Below, piece after piece: positions 11,696 to 23,619 of a stretch of 64,000 nucleotides of DNA (position 1 is its first letter; every line of letters begins with the position of its first letter). The notes beneath the pieces are model-generated. The model did not search any database, was not told where the DNA came from, and saw only the letters and a list, made by a program, of their open reading frames with translations. Source of the stretch: Polytrichum commune. Lineage: Eukaryota; Streptophyta; Polytrichopsida; Polytrichales; Polytrichaceae. The stretch is from assembly GCA_950295325.1 (NCBI GenBank), contig OX485804.1:22818001-22882000 (forward strand). The letters run 5' to 3'. A program made the translations under genes and the position numbers.

Positions 11696-12446
11696 AGGCT
11701 TTATCCTTTTGTTTCCTCCTCCCATTCTGCGATGTCCTCTTTGCTTCTCCTCATCCTTGGTATTTAGTACTTCTCCAATTTTTTAGATCAACTTGTGTTG
11801 ATTATTTTGGTGATATTGAGATCGCCATGATCATCTTGTCTCTTGCAATCACTTCATTCTCTTATTTCTTAAAATTATCTTGCTCCTCTTCCTTCTTGAT
11901 ATGACATTTGGATTATTGTTTTTGGATCACCTTTAGTTTCTTCTTCTCTTAACAATCACATTTTGTTTTTGGAAATTGTCATCGGAAAACAATCAAGAAA
12001 CTTCCTTCATTCAAATGCACCTAACATAATCAATCATACCAAAGATGGATTTTTTGGGTATTCATCCTCCAACCATATCTTATCCAGACCATATTAGCAT
12101 CGCTATCCATGGAATCATTTAAAAAAAAGTTGTAAGTTACTTCAAATCTATATAAATAATGTAATCAACCATATTTGCTACTCCTAAGAGTAGCAAAGAT
12201 GGATTTTTTTTTGTAATTTTTTTTGTCTATAGTAAACTAAACATACTAACATCCGTATTTTTAAGATATGTAAAATGACATTAAGGTGCACAAGAAAGTT
12301 TGAAATTAATGAGTATATCATATCTATGAACTTTTCATAACATGATCCACCATATTGAATTACTATAAGTGTTTGATGAATGACTATGTTGCATGTCATG
12401 AGATATGATATATAAGTTAAACTTATAAAATGTTGTCAAAATAGAA

Positions 12447-12488
<42 letters not shown>
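12447..12488. repeat. Microsatellite (TC)n followed by (TA)n
   Basis: About 13 TC units are followed directly by about 9 TA units: a compound dinucleotide repeat in intergenic DNA. Confidence 0.9.
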
Positions 12489-12499
12489 GAATTTTTTAT

Positions 12500-15100
12500 T
12501 ATTATTAAGTATATTGAAAATATGTTAAAATTGTGTCCGTGCAGAATAAATATTTGAACATTAACCAAAAGCTAATTTGGCTATAATGACATGTCATAGT
12601 GACTTGCCACATGTTACACACATGGATACCTACATTATTAATCAAAATAGTTGCGTGGAATCCAATGCCACATACGGCCTTGGTGACAACTCATGGAAAG
12701 TTAGAATATACGCCTAAAATATCAAAAGCCACGTCAGGGCCCTTCCTACTCATGTATTATTCACAAACGAGCAAATGCTTCACAATAGCTAGGAGGGGAC
12801 ATGGGCATCTTATGTACCAACTTGAAGGTGCTAAGCACCATTCGGACCAGAGGACCTTACTTGAGTGCCACGTATCATGGACTGGATGGAATTACTACAT
12901 ACAAGCGTACCTCTAATCTAACATAAAAAAAAAAACATGACCCCTTATTGGTTTGTAGCTGATTCATCTCAAATGACTTGCAGTAGACTAATTTGGGGCT
13001 TTTACAACTAATTCCGATGTCAAATTAGTTTCAAGAAGTAACCTTCGGGCCGCATATTGTTTCAAGGCTTTTATGTTAAATAGATGAGAGGTACGCTTGT
13101 ACGCGATGGTTTCCATCTCTCAGCCACACACCCCACTCAAAATTGCGTAAAAGTTTATTTTAGCGTTTTGAGTGGGACCTTTCGTAATGAAATGGTCAAT
13201 TGCAAGGTGGTTTTTCATATACAAGGATGGACACCACATGCTTGAGGTTATATTAGTGCAAATTTAAGGTAGATGGGTCTTAAGTTGCTCGTTTTCTTAA
13301 TCATACCCCTAAATTTGGTTGGCATGTGGTGAGGTGAGGATCAAAGAGCAAGCATCATGAAAACACATGTCTAAAAGAGATTGGACTAGTCTTCAAAAAG
13401 TAATAACTACTCTGCACTCAATAGTGAACACAATTGGGAGGCCCTATGTGTCCAACTAAGAAATTGACAATCATGCACTTCCGATAATCATACCTAAATC
13501 AGGGGAGATCCGACTCTCAATCCAGTTTGGACATATTTTCCATCGGAGATGTGCTAATGCAACACGAGTTATGTTGTGTAGATCTAATTGGTAGAAGTTG
13601 GAGAACATGAAATAAGAACCAAATAACACCCACATACCTTAACATGTAAGACTTAATATGTTTCTTCACTAGTGCCAAGACTTACAATTCCTCCAGATGC
13701 AACAACAATGAAGGGAGATAACCGACCCCTACTTACAGATGAACCTGTTGAGTTTAAAATACAACTGTTTGAAATATAATCGGTTGGAGTTCTAAGACTT
13801 CACGTAAATTACCAATCATTTTAGAGGAATCTACAGAATATACCTCAAATGAGTAAAGAAAACCTAAAAGATGTCAACAATGCAACTGGTTGGACTTGAA
13901 AGCACTGAGATCTCAATTAATAATGCCCAAAAATCTCCCTGGACATAATGCCACAAGCATTGTATTTTCTTAAGTAAATAAGTTAACAATATGATTGGAT
14001 TTTAAATTAACAATTGATCATGAACTAAGCCCCACACATCCTTAGAGCGCATTCACTGGGTTTCAAAACAAAGCCCCGTAGAGGAATAATATTGGGTTTA
14101 GCCCAGGAGTTGGACCCACACGCTATGCCCAACCACTATTGTACTACTGGCGGGCCCCAAAAAGCTCTGCTGAATCGGAATAGCTTAGGTCTAATAAAAC
14201 CCAACTTTCAAGTTCCAACTCCTCTATACGAGAGTCACTATCAATACCTCGAAATCTTCGATCAAATACAATCTTAGCTTCAACTGTTCCTATGGAAAGC
14301 CTTGTGTATTGTAAAATAATAGATTTGATGAAAGGACCCACAGTTTATGCAACTCATATAGAGTGAACACGTGGGACATGTAATGAGACTACTCCCCTCT
14401 AAAATAACGTTACCCAATTTGGCACCCCTTTGTGTTAAGCATTTGGTGTACAACATGTGATTATGCTCTTACACATGGGCATTGAAAGCAAGCTCATGAA
14501 CATCTAACACAAGCCAATAGATGTAGATAATTCGCTACTTCCAATTAGTTGTGGCCACTACAATCCTTCTCCCCAAAAGGAGTCAATTGCCCTACATAAC
14601 CACAGTAAATAGTCCTATAAGAGTGGGTGGAAATCAACATGGAAATTTGCAGCATGGACCACTCTAATTGTCTAGTCAAGGTGCAGGAAATAACATGGGT
14701 TCAAGACGTTGGGGTTTCCCTTTTGTCTTCCTCAATAATTCCGACCAACACCTCACATACAGTAAAATGGTCACCTAACATAAAATATTATGTTCACCCA
14801 CATCAACTTCCTAGGAAAACAAATTACTGTGGCCCACACTAATTTTAAACTAGAGATTCACCATGGGTTGAAAATTAATGTGGGCTCTAGAAAATCACTG
14901 GCCCACACTTATAGGACAATGTAGTGTACCTTTTGACTGAAGTATATTGCGTATACAGGTTATGCAACCTAATCCTTAGGCAGTTCCCAAGGTTAAAGAG
15001 CTTCTGGTTCCCAAGTAGGTCTCAATTCATTTGCATTTACAGTTGTATGCAGACATTTTGTCAAGAATTGACCAAAACTACATAAGCTCTACTACAAAGA
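12500..15100. other. Intergenic, dispersed-repeat DNA, no gene
   Basis: Segments near 13.32-13.64 kb recur near 30.40-30.60 kb: GCTAATGCAACAC, then GTTGTGTA and AGAAGTTGGAGAACAT. The segment 13.87-13.95 kb resembles 31.98-32.06 kb. Segment 14.75-14.93 kb shares GTGGCCCACACTAAT with 47.15-47.25 and 60.08-60.18 kb. No coding region is supported. Confidence 0.5.
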
Positions 15101-15658
15101 ATTTTATGATCGAGTTCTAGCATCTCGTGTCTAATGCAAACACACTGTACGATAAGTTAGTATACGAGAACATACAAACACTGCAAAGTCGATGCGTATT
15201 GTGGCAGGATGTTATTGATCTGTAGTTAAGAATTCCATTGGCACCAGTGAGTGGAGTAAACCAAAACAAAGGTTTTATGATAAATTCACAATTGTACAAA
15301 ATGAGGTAATAATTTACATCAAGTAAAGGATGGGCCTGTTGTATCATCACACTTTCCTGAGAAGCACAAATACAGATTGCGGTTGTTTAGCTGTGATGTG
15401 GACGCTGAGGTTACCCAGATACTTGAGGTGATTTCTCCAGCAGAATTGAAGGGTTTAGGGTTTAGAGTTTCAGTGTGACAACCCACAATCACCAACTCTG
15501 GAACACGACTTGGCCCAATTTTGCCCCGATTTTGTCACCAATGAATCTTGTTCGCATTGGAGAACGTTCGTTTAAGATCATCACCACCACAGCAATTCAC
15601 GTCGTATTGATCTTCGCTGCAGTGGGATTGGTCCAACCCTTCTCCTCGGATCGTCAGG

Positions 15659-18600
15659 TTATGTGAGTTGAGAATTTGAAATATGCATGCTCCTGAGTTC
15701 TCTGTTCTGCTCCTCAAGTTCTTCAATCTTTTTTGTTTGGTCAGAGTCCTTCCTGCAATAAAATGGTTAGCAAGTGTCAGAATCAGAATATTTCATCACC
15801 CTTTTTTTGGACTGTTCATCTACCGATTCGGTGTTGATATTTTAGTGAGAAGTTTCCAACCCAATTTGGCCAGAAATCTCATACAACATCAAAAGGTGGA
15901 AGCTACGAGTCTTAAATTGCTCCCTCGTCTAGAAAGCTCCTGCCCTTGAGCATCTGATGAAAACTTACACTTTTAAAAAAAAGGTAAGTTGTCAATAGCT
16001 TGGACAAAACTTTTTTTTTTTGAGACAGAAGGCCAACAAAGCCAACGCCATGAGAATTAAAAACCAAAGAGAACACGCCCACACTGAGGACAAACAACCA
16101 ACTCCCACGAAGGACGACCCATTGGACAAAACTTTGTGAACATCCAATTTGTGACTCCACTAAACCGATTATGGTATTAAGTGTCACTTGATATTTGTAG
16201 TTACGCCATACTTTAACTTTTTGCTGCAGATTCCAATTTTGAATCAATAAATATCAAACAGCTTGTTTAGAAATCAAAGAACACAAACGCCTTTACCTGA
16301 TGAAGAGATACATTTGAAGTAGAAAGGTATAAGCACGGTATAACTATGAATAGCAAGTGACACTATATACAATAAACAGTGTTGAGCAGTTTAAGAAGCT
16401 GCTGGCACTCAAAAATATCAATTACAATTGATAAAATCAATGGTCAGACTCTTGGTGCCTGGAAACTTCTTGAGGCTGATCATTGTCAACCGAGTATATT
16501 GTTTTCAATCCTGTCACTGGAATTGTCATCTCCTATCACAAATAAAAGAACCACATAAAAGAGAACTCAACCATTTTGGCAAATCAAAACCCTTAACTTG
16601 TATCCCCCTGGTATGGATACAATACGCAACAGGCAGGTGCTGACACAGTTACAATATACTGCACCCTACTCTTTAGTTCATCATATTATAATAGTTTTTT
16701 AAAGCAATTCAACACATGTCCTTATTGGTTGGGGCCATATAAAATCCCATGTGGAAGTTACATTCCAGCACTGAAAGTGCCGAACCAAAAGAGTACAATA
16801 CGATATTTCTATCATATGGAACAAATCCTTGCAATTCAAACAACAAATTGTCCCACACACATTGAAGAGATGACAATACCTATTCATGAACTGGAGTGTC
16901 ATCTTGAGGGACCGCAATTCCACCTCCAAATTTTCAATCCGCTTCAAGGCAGTTTGCATATCAGGCAGCAATGTGTGTACAGCTGTCGCCCCTCTTCCCT
17001 TGGCCACAGCCATCCTGTCAAAAACACTCACATATGCTTTAAAAAATATCAAAAACTCTACAAAACACACTCACCTTCCAATGAAGTGAAAAACATAATG
17101 TGGCATATCCATTTGATTCTCTTTTAAAAACAAGCATTCAACGGCCTTTCTTGTTGGTTGATACAAGCAAGATCAAAGACAATGCCTAAGAAAATTTGTT
17201 TTTGCACAGGGCTTGTGAGTTGCGATCTTACTTGCGTTGACGATCAACACGCCGCTTTTTAGTAGCATCATCTATAACTTCCGGATGTCCACCTGCATAA
17301 CACACAACATAAGTTGTTCATTCACATTTCCAACTTGCAGTTGCAGATTACAATCATTGAAATGTAGACTAAAAAAGTATCATGAAGGCATTAGCTTGTG
17401 ATTGAAATTGAAAATTCAACCTTGATCTTGCAATTTGCAGATTTTAACAAGTTGGAAAATCTACTCTACATCAAAGAAGGCATTTTTACGTACCTGATCT
17501 CACTGTCGAATTGATGGATCCCATTCGGGTTAATGCCTCCCCATTCTGTAGAGCACAATAAAATCACAATTACTGCATGTAAAAGACCAAAATAGACAAG
17601 AACCACTAGCAATTTGTATTCTTGTTGTTTATCCCTTCAACCCCACTCCTCCAGAGTGTTGAAATTTATTTCTTCAAAGTGATGTTCCAAATTGCATCAC
17701 TGTCACCTGTGATGCAATCAAAGAAAATCCTTTCTACTCAAAATCAAAACTCCCAGAGAGCAATTGTCAGTGTGTGACGAAATTTGCGACGCATACAAAT
17801 ATCTGTAGACTTACCTTTGGTTGATTCTCTTGGTTTTTCAATGAGCCATGGTGCTCCACCGCATCTGTTGCACAAAAATCATCACAAAGATGATGTCATT
17901 GGACCACTGGACCACATCAAAAAATTGGAAAACAATAATGACATAATTTTGACCGTGAAGACCTACAAGGCAAAACATGACACTTATTCTGCTGATACAA
18001 AATCAAATTCAAAGACAAGGTTGGGGGTTCATAATCTGCAGGGATGTATCCTGCAGTTCTAACTGACATAAAATATCTTCATTTATTTCCACTCACCAAG
18101 GTCTGCAACAGAAATAGGTTCTGCCGAGAGGTGGTCCACATTAGCATGCATCCTTTTCAGGGTCTTAGTCCGCCCGGGTGCATGCAATGGCACTTCATTT
18201 CCCAAACCAAAACCTCCAGAGTTCGGAGCTCCTTCTGAAGAATCACTAAGTTGTGTAACCATGGTGTTTTGCTGTAAATAGCTCTCATCCTTCAAAACCA
18301 CACCTCCATTTGCAAATGCGGTCTGCTCACTCGCCTTCATTTGCCACTTCATACCATAATTGTTCTTGATTTTGACACTCGATGAATCAAATATGCTTGG
18401 CGGTGATGTTTCATAGTCTCCATTCACAATCGACACTTGTACCTTCTTACCCTTCATATCGCTCATAAGTGGTTCGAATGGACCTCCCCCACCAATACCA
18501 TTTCCAGTGTCAATCCTGCCCAATAATGTCCCTGATTTCTGCTTTGCCTTGTTCAAGCTACCTCTAAGCATACCCACGTAATCTGACAACGACGTATTTA

Positions 18601-21600
18601 AAGGAGGTGAGTGAGAAGAGGATGGATCCGAAATTTGCGTGGGTGGTGTTGTGTCACTGAGTTGAAGTGGTTGTTGTGTAACTGGCCATCCCTTGCCTGC
18701 CATTGGATCACTAAAGGCTAAAGGCCTCGAAATTATGTTCATGAAATTGCTGTCTATTGTCATTTGTGCTGGCACAATTTCCTTCAATTCTGCCACTTTG
18801 CGCCTGTTCGCATACACCAGATCAAATGCTATCCCCAATAAGTATTTGAAACATTTTCATGAATATATACACAAATTATTTGCAAAGGTGCCTTCGTCAT
18901 ACTCAAGTTGCTTTGGCCTAAAATGCTAATGACTAGAAGCACTATAAGGCCCCTACCACTTAAGTCTTGCTAGAAACTTCTAAATTTAATGTTCCAGAAT
19001 TACAAAAGAAGACATTTGCTTGCTTATCACACTTGGTTGGATTTTGAGGTAAAGCACAAGAACATACCGCAGCTCAGAAGATTTACTCCGTGTCATTGGC
19101 ATTGCTGAATCGTACCACAGTTTCTGTACCACCTGGCACGCATGATATAGATGGGAAATTATCAAAATTTACCCTCAAGAAATGAAAGGCAAAAGGCTAC
19201 GTAACAGAAGCTACGCTGACAATGTGACACCTGTTGTCTAAAATGGACCTGGTTGAACAAGAAAGAATTGAAACACAAAAGCTTTGAATTAAGGAATCCC
19301 TAAACTCTTGCTCTTTGCGTCATGACTACAAGAGTAACAACATACCTCAGACTCGTCGAACGAATTTGGTGCAGAGCGAGCTTGCTTGCTTGAGTTATTC
19401 CTACCCCTGATGAATTTGCACAGAGAGAGTAATCACTTCAGAGGCACCCAAAACAATTAAATCCAGCTTTGTTAAGTTTTGAACTCCTTGTCAGAAACAG
19501 GGTTAACCATGAGAATGGAGTGGTGATGAGTCATACCTCGATTTTGTGGCGGTCTCAAAGATTCTCTCATTGTCAGTTAGAAATGATTTGGCTTGCATAA
19601 AGGCACAATCTAAGCTGTCCACACGCTGGTACCCATCGTTGCCATTAATTGACATGGTGTTGAAGTTACTCTGCTGTTTTATGATGGCTGCCAGCTCACC
19701 GGAAACTCTGCCCAAATACCGCCCACAAACTCAATAAAATTAGCATCTCCAAGGGTATGAAAACTTAGCCACCAACAACTCACACCTAGCTTTGTAGAAA
19801 GGAAGCAATATTCACCCTCCAATAAAACAATACCTGCGGGTTTCCATCCGTGTGCGTTGTGGGCGAAGTGGCGATGGTGTACCAGTCTTAGGTTCTGTGT
19901 TAGGTTCAGTGCTCTGCAGAAACCCCAGTAAACTCATATATCAGAAAAATTAGCTCATACTCAAATTACCTCTGGCATTCATCCAATTTACAACTGTTTG
20001 TGGCCCTTTTTGTAGTGAATTTCGCAGTTGCGAATTTTTTACTCACATCCACACAAGGTGTACTTATAGTTGAAGAGTGAATTTGACCTCAATAATCTTC
20101 CCTGCTGTTGGTGCAATTTGTCAAGTGGGGACAAACAATTTACGGATTCTAGTATAGAGTTTGTCTGCATTAGCCTGGGAATTCTCTCCCAGTGCCACAT
20201 AGTAACCACAATCAAAATAGAACCAAAGAAAGCAAACTACAACCAACACAATCACCTTTAACTAAGCCCGGTATCATAGTTGATGAAGTAAGGATACTTT
20301 TGGTTGCGATTTTCATCAATGCACCTTATTCCTCCTAATTTCTCTAATTCCTCAAAAAAACAGAGGCAAAGAAAGTCAACTACAAGTATCAACCACCGTG
20401 GTTGTGGTTGTGTGTAAATGTCCCTTAAACGAACTAGGTTAAGAAACCTCAACGTTACGAACAACTTCTAATTTCTAATTTGAATACAGCCGCCCAGTTC
20501 CTCATAACCCAGTTCCCTCACTTGAACTGACATGGTGGTTGAGCATGCTGGTGGAAATCTAACTACTGAAAAGTGCTCTTAAGATTTATGCTATCTTATG
20601 TACATGCCATGTTGACATGTACATCCAGATCCACGGTTTCCCTCACTAACTGACCTGGTTATTGGCCATGCCGGTGGAAATCCCAACTACTCCCTCTGTT
20701 TCAAAATAAAATTGTGGTTTCTATTTCAGTGCGGGATTAAGAACAGTGACCGGATTTGAACCACAATGCGCTTTTTAACCAAAATTGGGAGTTGCCGAAA
20801 AGTTGCCGACGTCTCTGTCATGCCCGGAGGAGGTCCGTAACGAAACCATGGTTTTATTCTGGCACGGAGTTTATGCAGAAACCATGGTTTTATTGTGAAA
20901 CAGAGGGAGTACTAAAGAGCCGCTCTTCAGATTGTGTTATCTGGTGCACATGTATCAGAAAACGGCCTTATGTGTACACCCAATTCCTCAAAAACCAGTT
21001 TCGATCACTAAACTGGTATCCACCTACTGAAGAGCTTCTCTTAAGATTGTGCTGTCTGGTGCATGAGTATTAAAAACAAATGGCCATACTCACATGTATA
21101 CCCAGTTCCTCAGAGAACCCAGGTGTCCCCTCACTAACCGACCTAGTAATTAGGCATGCTGGCGGAGGAATTCCAACTACTGAAGAGCTGCTCTTAAGAT
21201 CGTGCCATCCGGTGCATACATATCCAAAAATGGCCACACTCACATGTATACCCAATTTCTCTCACTAACTGACCTGGTTGGTATCTGATGCATATATGTA
21301 CAAAAAAAACTGGCCATACTCACTTGGATACTCACTTTCCATTACTCACTGACTGACCTGGTGGTTTGGGCATGCTGGTGGAGATCCAACTATTGAAGAA
21401 CCGCTCTTAAGATTGTGTTATCTGGTGCATATGCATCCACAATTGGCCATTCTTACATGTACGCCCAAATTCATCACTGACCTGGTGATTGGGTATACTG
21501 GTGGAAATCCAACTACTCAAGAATCGCTCTTAAGATTGTGCTACCTGGTGCTTGTGCATCAAAAAATGGCCACACTGACTGAAAACCCCAGCTCCCTCCC

Positions 21601-22175
21601 TAACTGACTTGAATTTCCACTAGCGAAGCGCAGCTTTTAAGATTGTGCTACCTGGTGTATATGCGCGTCAAGCACCATACTGACATACCTGTACACCCTA
21701 TTTCCCCCGAAACCCCAGGTTTTCCATCACCGACTGACTGACTGACTGGCTGCCTGGCTGCCTGGCTAACCTGGTGGTTGGCCATGGTAGTCGAAATCCA
21801 ACTACTGAAAAGCTCCTCACTGTCACCTCGCCCAAACTTCTCCAGTTCTGAGCCCTGCAGCAACCCCACGTTCTCCGGAGTAGGAGAGGGCGAGGGAAAC
21901 ACCCCTTTGGAGCTGCTCTCCACAAAGCTCTGGATGAATATCTCCTCGGTGCTCTTCCGCCCAAACCCTCCCCCAAACTGCTCCATCTGTGCTGCTTGCT
22001 CGGCCAAAGACCCCGGAGCCGATTGCAAAGCCGGTTGTGCGGCAGCAACAGAAAAAGAAGTAGGGACACCAGAAAACATGTTCAAGTTGTTGATGGGGTT
22101 AAGATGGTTCAACCCTTTGGTTTGCAAATCTGTCAAGTATCGCCGGGTGAGTCGCCTCTGCCCCGGCATCTCCAT
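15659..22175 (-). CDS. CYCLOPS: CYCLOPS/IPD3, symbiosis transcription factor, eleven exons, 626 residues
   Basis: Exons (minus strand): 22175-21771, 19913-19834, 19707-19537, 19406-19346, 19132-19068, 18803-18097, 17864-17815, 17545-17494, 17292-17232, 17014-16880, 15752-15659. Each junction is GT-AG and the join keeps one frame from ATG to TAA. Family landmarks in order: STEEIFIQSFVESS (75-88), FGRGDSEELFSSWIS (114-128), RRVSGEL (161-167), MTRSKSSELRRRK (252-263), YVGMLRGSLNKAK (about 336-348), a basic nuclear signal TKKRRVDRQRK (541-551), then LPDMQTALKRIENLEVELRS and RKDSDQTKKIEELEEQN as a C-terminal coiled coil. Known CYCLOPS is a nuclear partner and substrate of the calcium/calmodulin-dependent kinase CCaMK, activates genes such as RAM1 and is needed for arbuscular mycorrhiza. 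An in-frame TAA lies upstream of the ATG. About 70 residues precede the first conserved block, more than in the legume proteins I know (about 510-520 residues in total). Assignment is very likely; the exact start and exon 1/2 link are less certain. Confidence 0.9.
16001..16135 (-). mobile_element. Short retroposon (SINE or 5'-truncated LINE) with target-site duplication, in CYCLOPS intron 10
   Basis: The 14-bp word TTGGACAAAACTTT occurs at 16001-16014 and again at 16122-16135. Between them is about 107 bp starting with a T-run, which reads as a poly-A tail on the minus strand. Matching flanks plus a terminal A-tail are the hallmark of target-primed reverse transcription. The body is too short to assign a family. 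Confidence 0.7.
16156..16386. mobile_element. Foldback element, family C, copy 4, in CYCLOPS intron 10
   Basis: The left end (CCGATTATGGTATTAAGTGT, about 16165) and the right end (AAGTGACACTATATACAATA, about 16355) are inverted copies of the family C terminus. It lies wholly within the intron between the last two coding exons. Ends are approximate. Confidence 0.5.
20470..21771. repeat. Tandem array derived from the exon-1/intron-1 junction of CYCLOPS
   Basis: About nine degenerate units of roughly 90-170 bp lie in intron 1. On the plus strand most carry GACCTGGTGGTT, GGCATGCTGGTGG, AATCCAACTACTGAAGAGC, GCTCTTAAGATTGTGCTA and ACTCACATGTATACCC. The first three of these blocks match the end of the true exon 1 (21771-21840: ACCTGGTGGTTGGCCATGG, then AATCCAACTACTGAAAAGC). 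Each unit is thus a diverged copy of the last ~60 exonic bases, the splice donor, and following intronic DNA. On the minus strand several units still read ...CACCAG|GTCAGT, a plausible donor. Their frames have decayed. Confidence 0.75.
20690..20909. mobile_element. Stowaway-like MITE with TA target duplication
   Basis: The ends CTCCCTCTGTTTCAAAATAA and, inverted, CTCCCTCTGTTTCACAATAA give terminal inverted repeats of about 30 bp. TA flanks both sides (20688-20689 and 20910-20911). The CTCCCTC start and TA duplication are typical of Stowaway (Tc1/mariner) MITEs of plants. It inserted into the AACTA|CTGAAG site of one tandem unit, so it is younger than that unit. A further internal repeat, GAAACCATGGTTTTATT, occurs twice. 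Confidence 0.8.
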
Positions 22176-22198
22176 ATGCTGGTGGATGTCTCTCTCTA

Positions 22199-22262
22199 CC
22201 TTCCTACTATTTGATTAATCAAGAAGTCTACCTTCCTACTGTTTGATTAATCAAGAAACCTA
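22199..22262. repeat. Short tandem repeat upstream of CYCLOPS start
   Basis: Two near-identical units of about 32 bp, each with CCTTCCTACT, TTTGATTAATCAAGAA, lie in the presumed 5' UTR. One unit supplies the in-frame TAA upstream of the chosen ATG. Confidence 0.7.
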
Positions 22263-23400
22263 CCTAAACTCACACAACTCTGTAGTACTATATCAACCAA
22301 CCTTTCTTGTTGCTTCCGGGTAAATCGCCCAAAACCTTATGTGTTCAAGGTTAAGAAGGCGATGACGCAAGTAAGAAGACGACACAACACATGATGATGG
22401 CCTTCTCAATTCTCATCTTGTAAAGTACTGGCATTCAACCCTCTCTTTCAGTGCCGGGCTCCTCCTGCGGTCATCCCCGAATTGCACACACAGACCTATG
22501 GGTCAAACTTCCCAGAGAGTTACCATTCTTTCTTCTGCTGATGACAAGAAAGAGAGACATAAAAAGCTCGGAGACGGTGCTTGAGATTCTCTTCGGTTCA
22601 ATAGGGAAGTGCGCAATTGTAGAAAAGGCACGAAGGAGAGATAGAAGAGCCCGGCAGCCATGGTTTCTTCACACACAGATTGTGCTCTGCGAAAAACTTA
22701 AGCCCCTGTAGACCTGCTGCCAAAACCCATCTGTGACGTACACAGACCTTAGCCTCCGAGGATCGACAACCTCCAAAACTCCAGGAATCCAGAACCTCAA
22801 CTCTTTGAAGTGGCCACACAATCTTTCTTCTCGCAACAGTTGGAATTCAGGAACCAACTTCAGTACTCCAACTCATCATTCAAGCCATCCTTCCTTCCTG
22901 CCTGCCTTCCTTCCCTCCCTCCCCCTCCAGGAACTGAGTCTTCCTCCACTTACTTACCACATGTCATCACCAGGGGGAAAAGGGAAGGAAAGGATCCTAC
23001 CCACCCCAACCTTGATCCCCAGAAGCCCTGTCCCACAAAATACCCATGTGCCGAAAGGACAAAGATTGTAAGCGAGAAAGTGGTGAAGTGGTGAAGTGCA
23101 GTTTTGAGCTCCAGGTAATTAACTTGCAGGTACATATCATTGGGCCATGATAAGTGAAGGAGCGAAACAGGAGGTGAGGTAGCCAGGCAACTGGGCAGTG
23201 GGCAGCAGGCAATTCCTCAAGAAGCACCGTGAGAATGATGCGTTGAAGGTGGCTAATTTTGCCGCAGACAAGACGCTGAATTAGAGGTACGAACTTTTCG
23301 TCCCTCAATTCTGCTAATTAATTATCCCCGCTCGATCGCAACTCCATTGCTTCCGTCTGCGCAGGCTGACGTGGACAGGAAGGGGGGCCTATAAGCTAAA
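22263..23400 (-). promoter_or_regulatory. Presumed 5' UTR/promoter region of CYCLOPS
   Basis: This is the least AT-rich intergenic stretch nearby and lies directly upstream of the CYCLOPS ATG. Several mid-length frames on both strands show no domains and are probably chance. A pyrimidine-rich CCTTCC/CCTCC run is at 22889-22930. I cannot place a transcription start or a calcium-response element. Confidence 0.3.
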
Positions 23401-23619
23401 TCTTACACCGCTGGCTCCCCCCCCCAAATTTAACGCTTTTGGTGCACCCTCAACTTGTTGCGGTTTATGGCAACAAAGGTGCACTTTGGCCACCCACAAC
23501 TGCGCCTTTTATTAGGTTCTGTCAGGGGGGCCTTTCCGTTGGTCAACCGTGGATTCCACAGTCGAAGATGATTTCTCATTTTATTTCTCATTTTCCCCAC
23601 CTTCAGGCACAAACAGTGT

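Noticed and set aside
12335-12568. Minus-strand frame with an RERERE stretch
   Set aside because: Translation of the TC/TA microsatellite.
16428-16560. Candidate last exon of CYCLOPS after a GATAG acceptor
   Set aside because: It gives an immediate stop in the required phase, while 15752-15659 continues the family motif RKDSDQTKKIEELEEQN exactly.
16699-17070. Treating the whole frame as one exon
   Set aside because: Only 16880-17014 matches CYCLOPS; the rest lies beyond good splice sites and has no family match.
21648-21770. Continuation of CYCLOPS exon 1 through SQAARQPVSQSVGDGKPGVS
   Set aside because: It crosses a donor in the tandem array and a repeated GACTGACTGACTGGCTGCCT tract; the frame beyond does not match the family and exon 2 joins in phase at 21771.
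22451-23308. Several 60-110 codon frames upstream of CYCLOPS
   Set aside because: Overlapping on both strands, without domains or splice logic; position fits a UTR/promoter.
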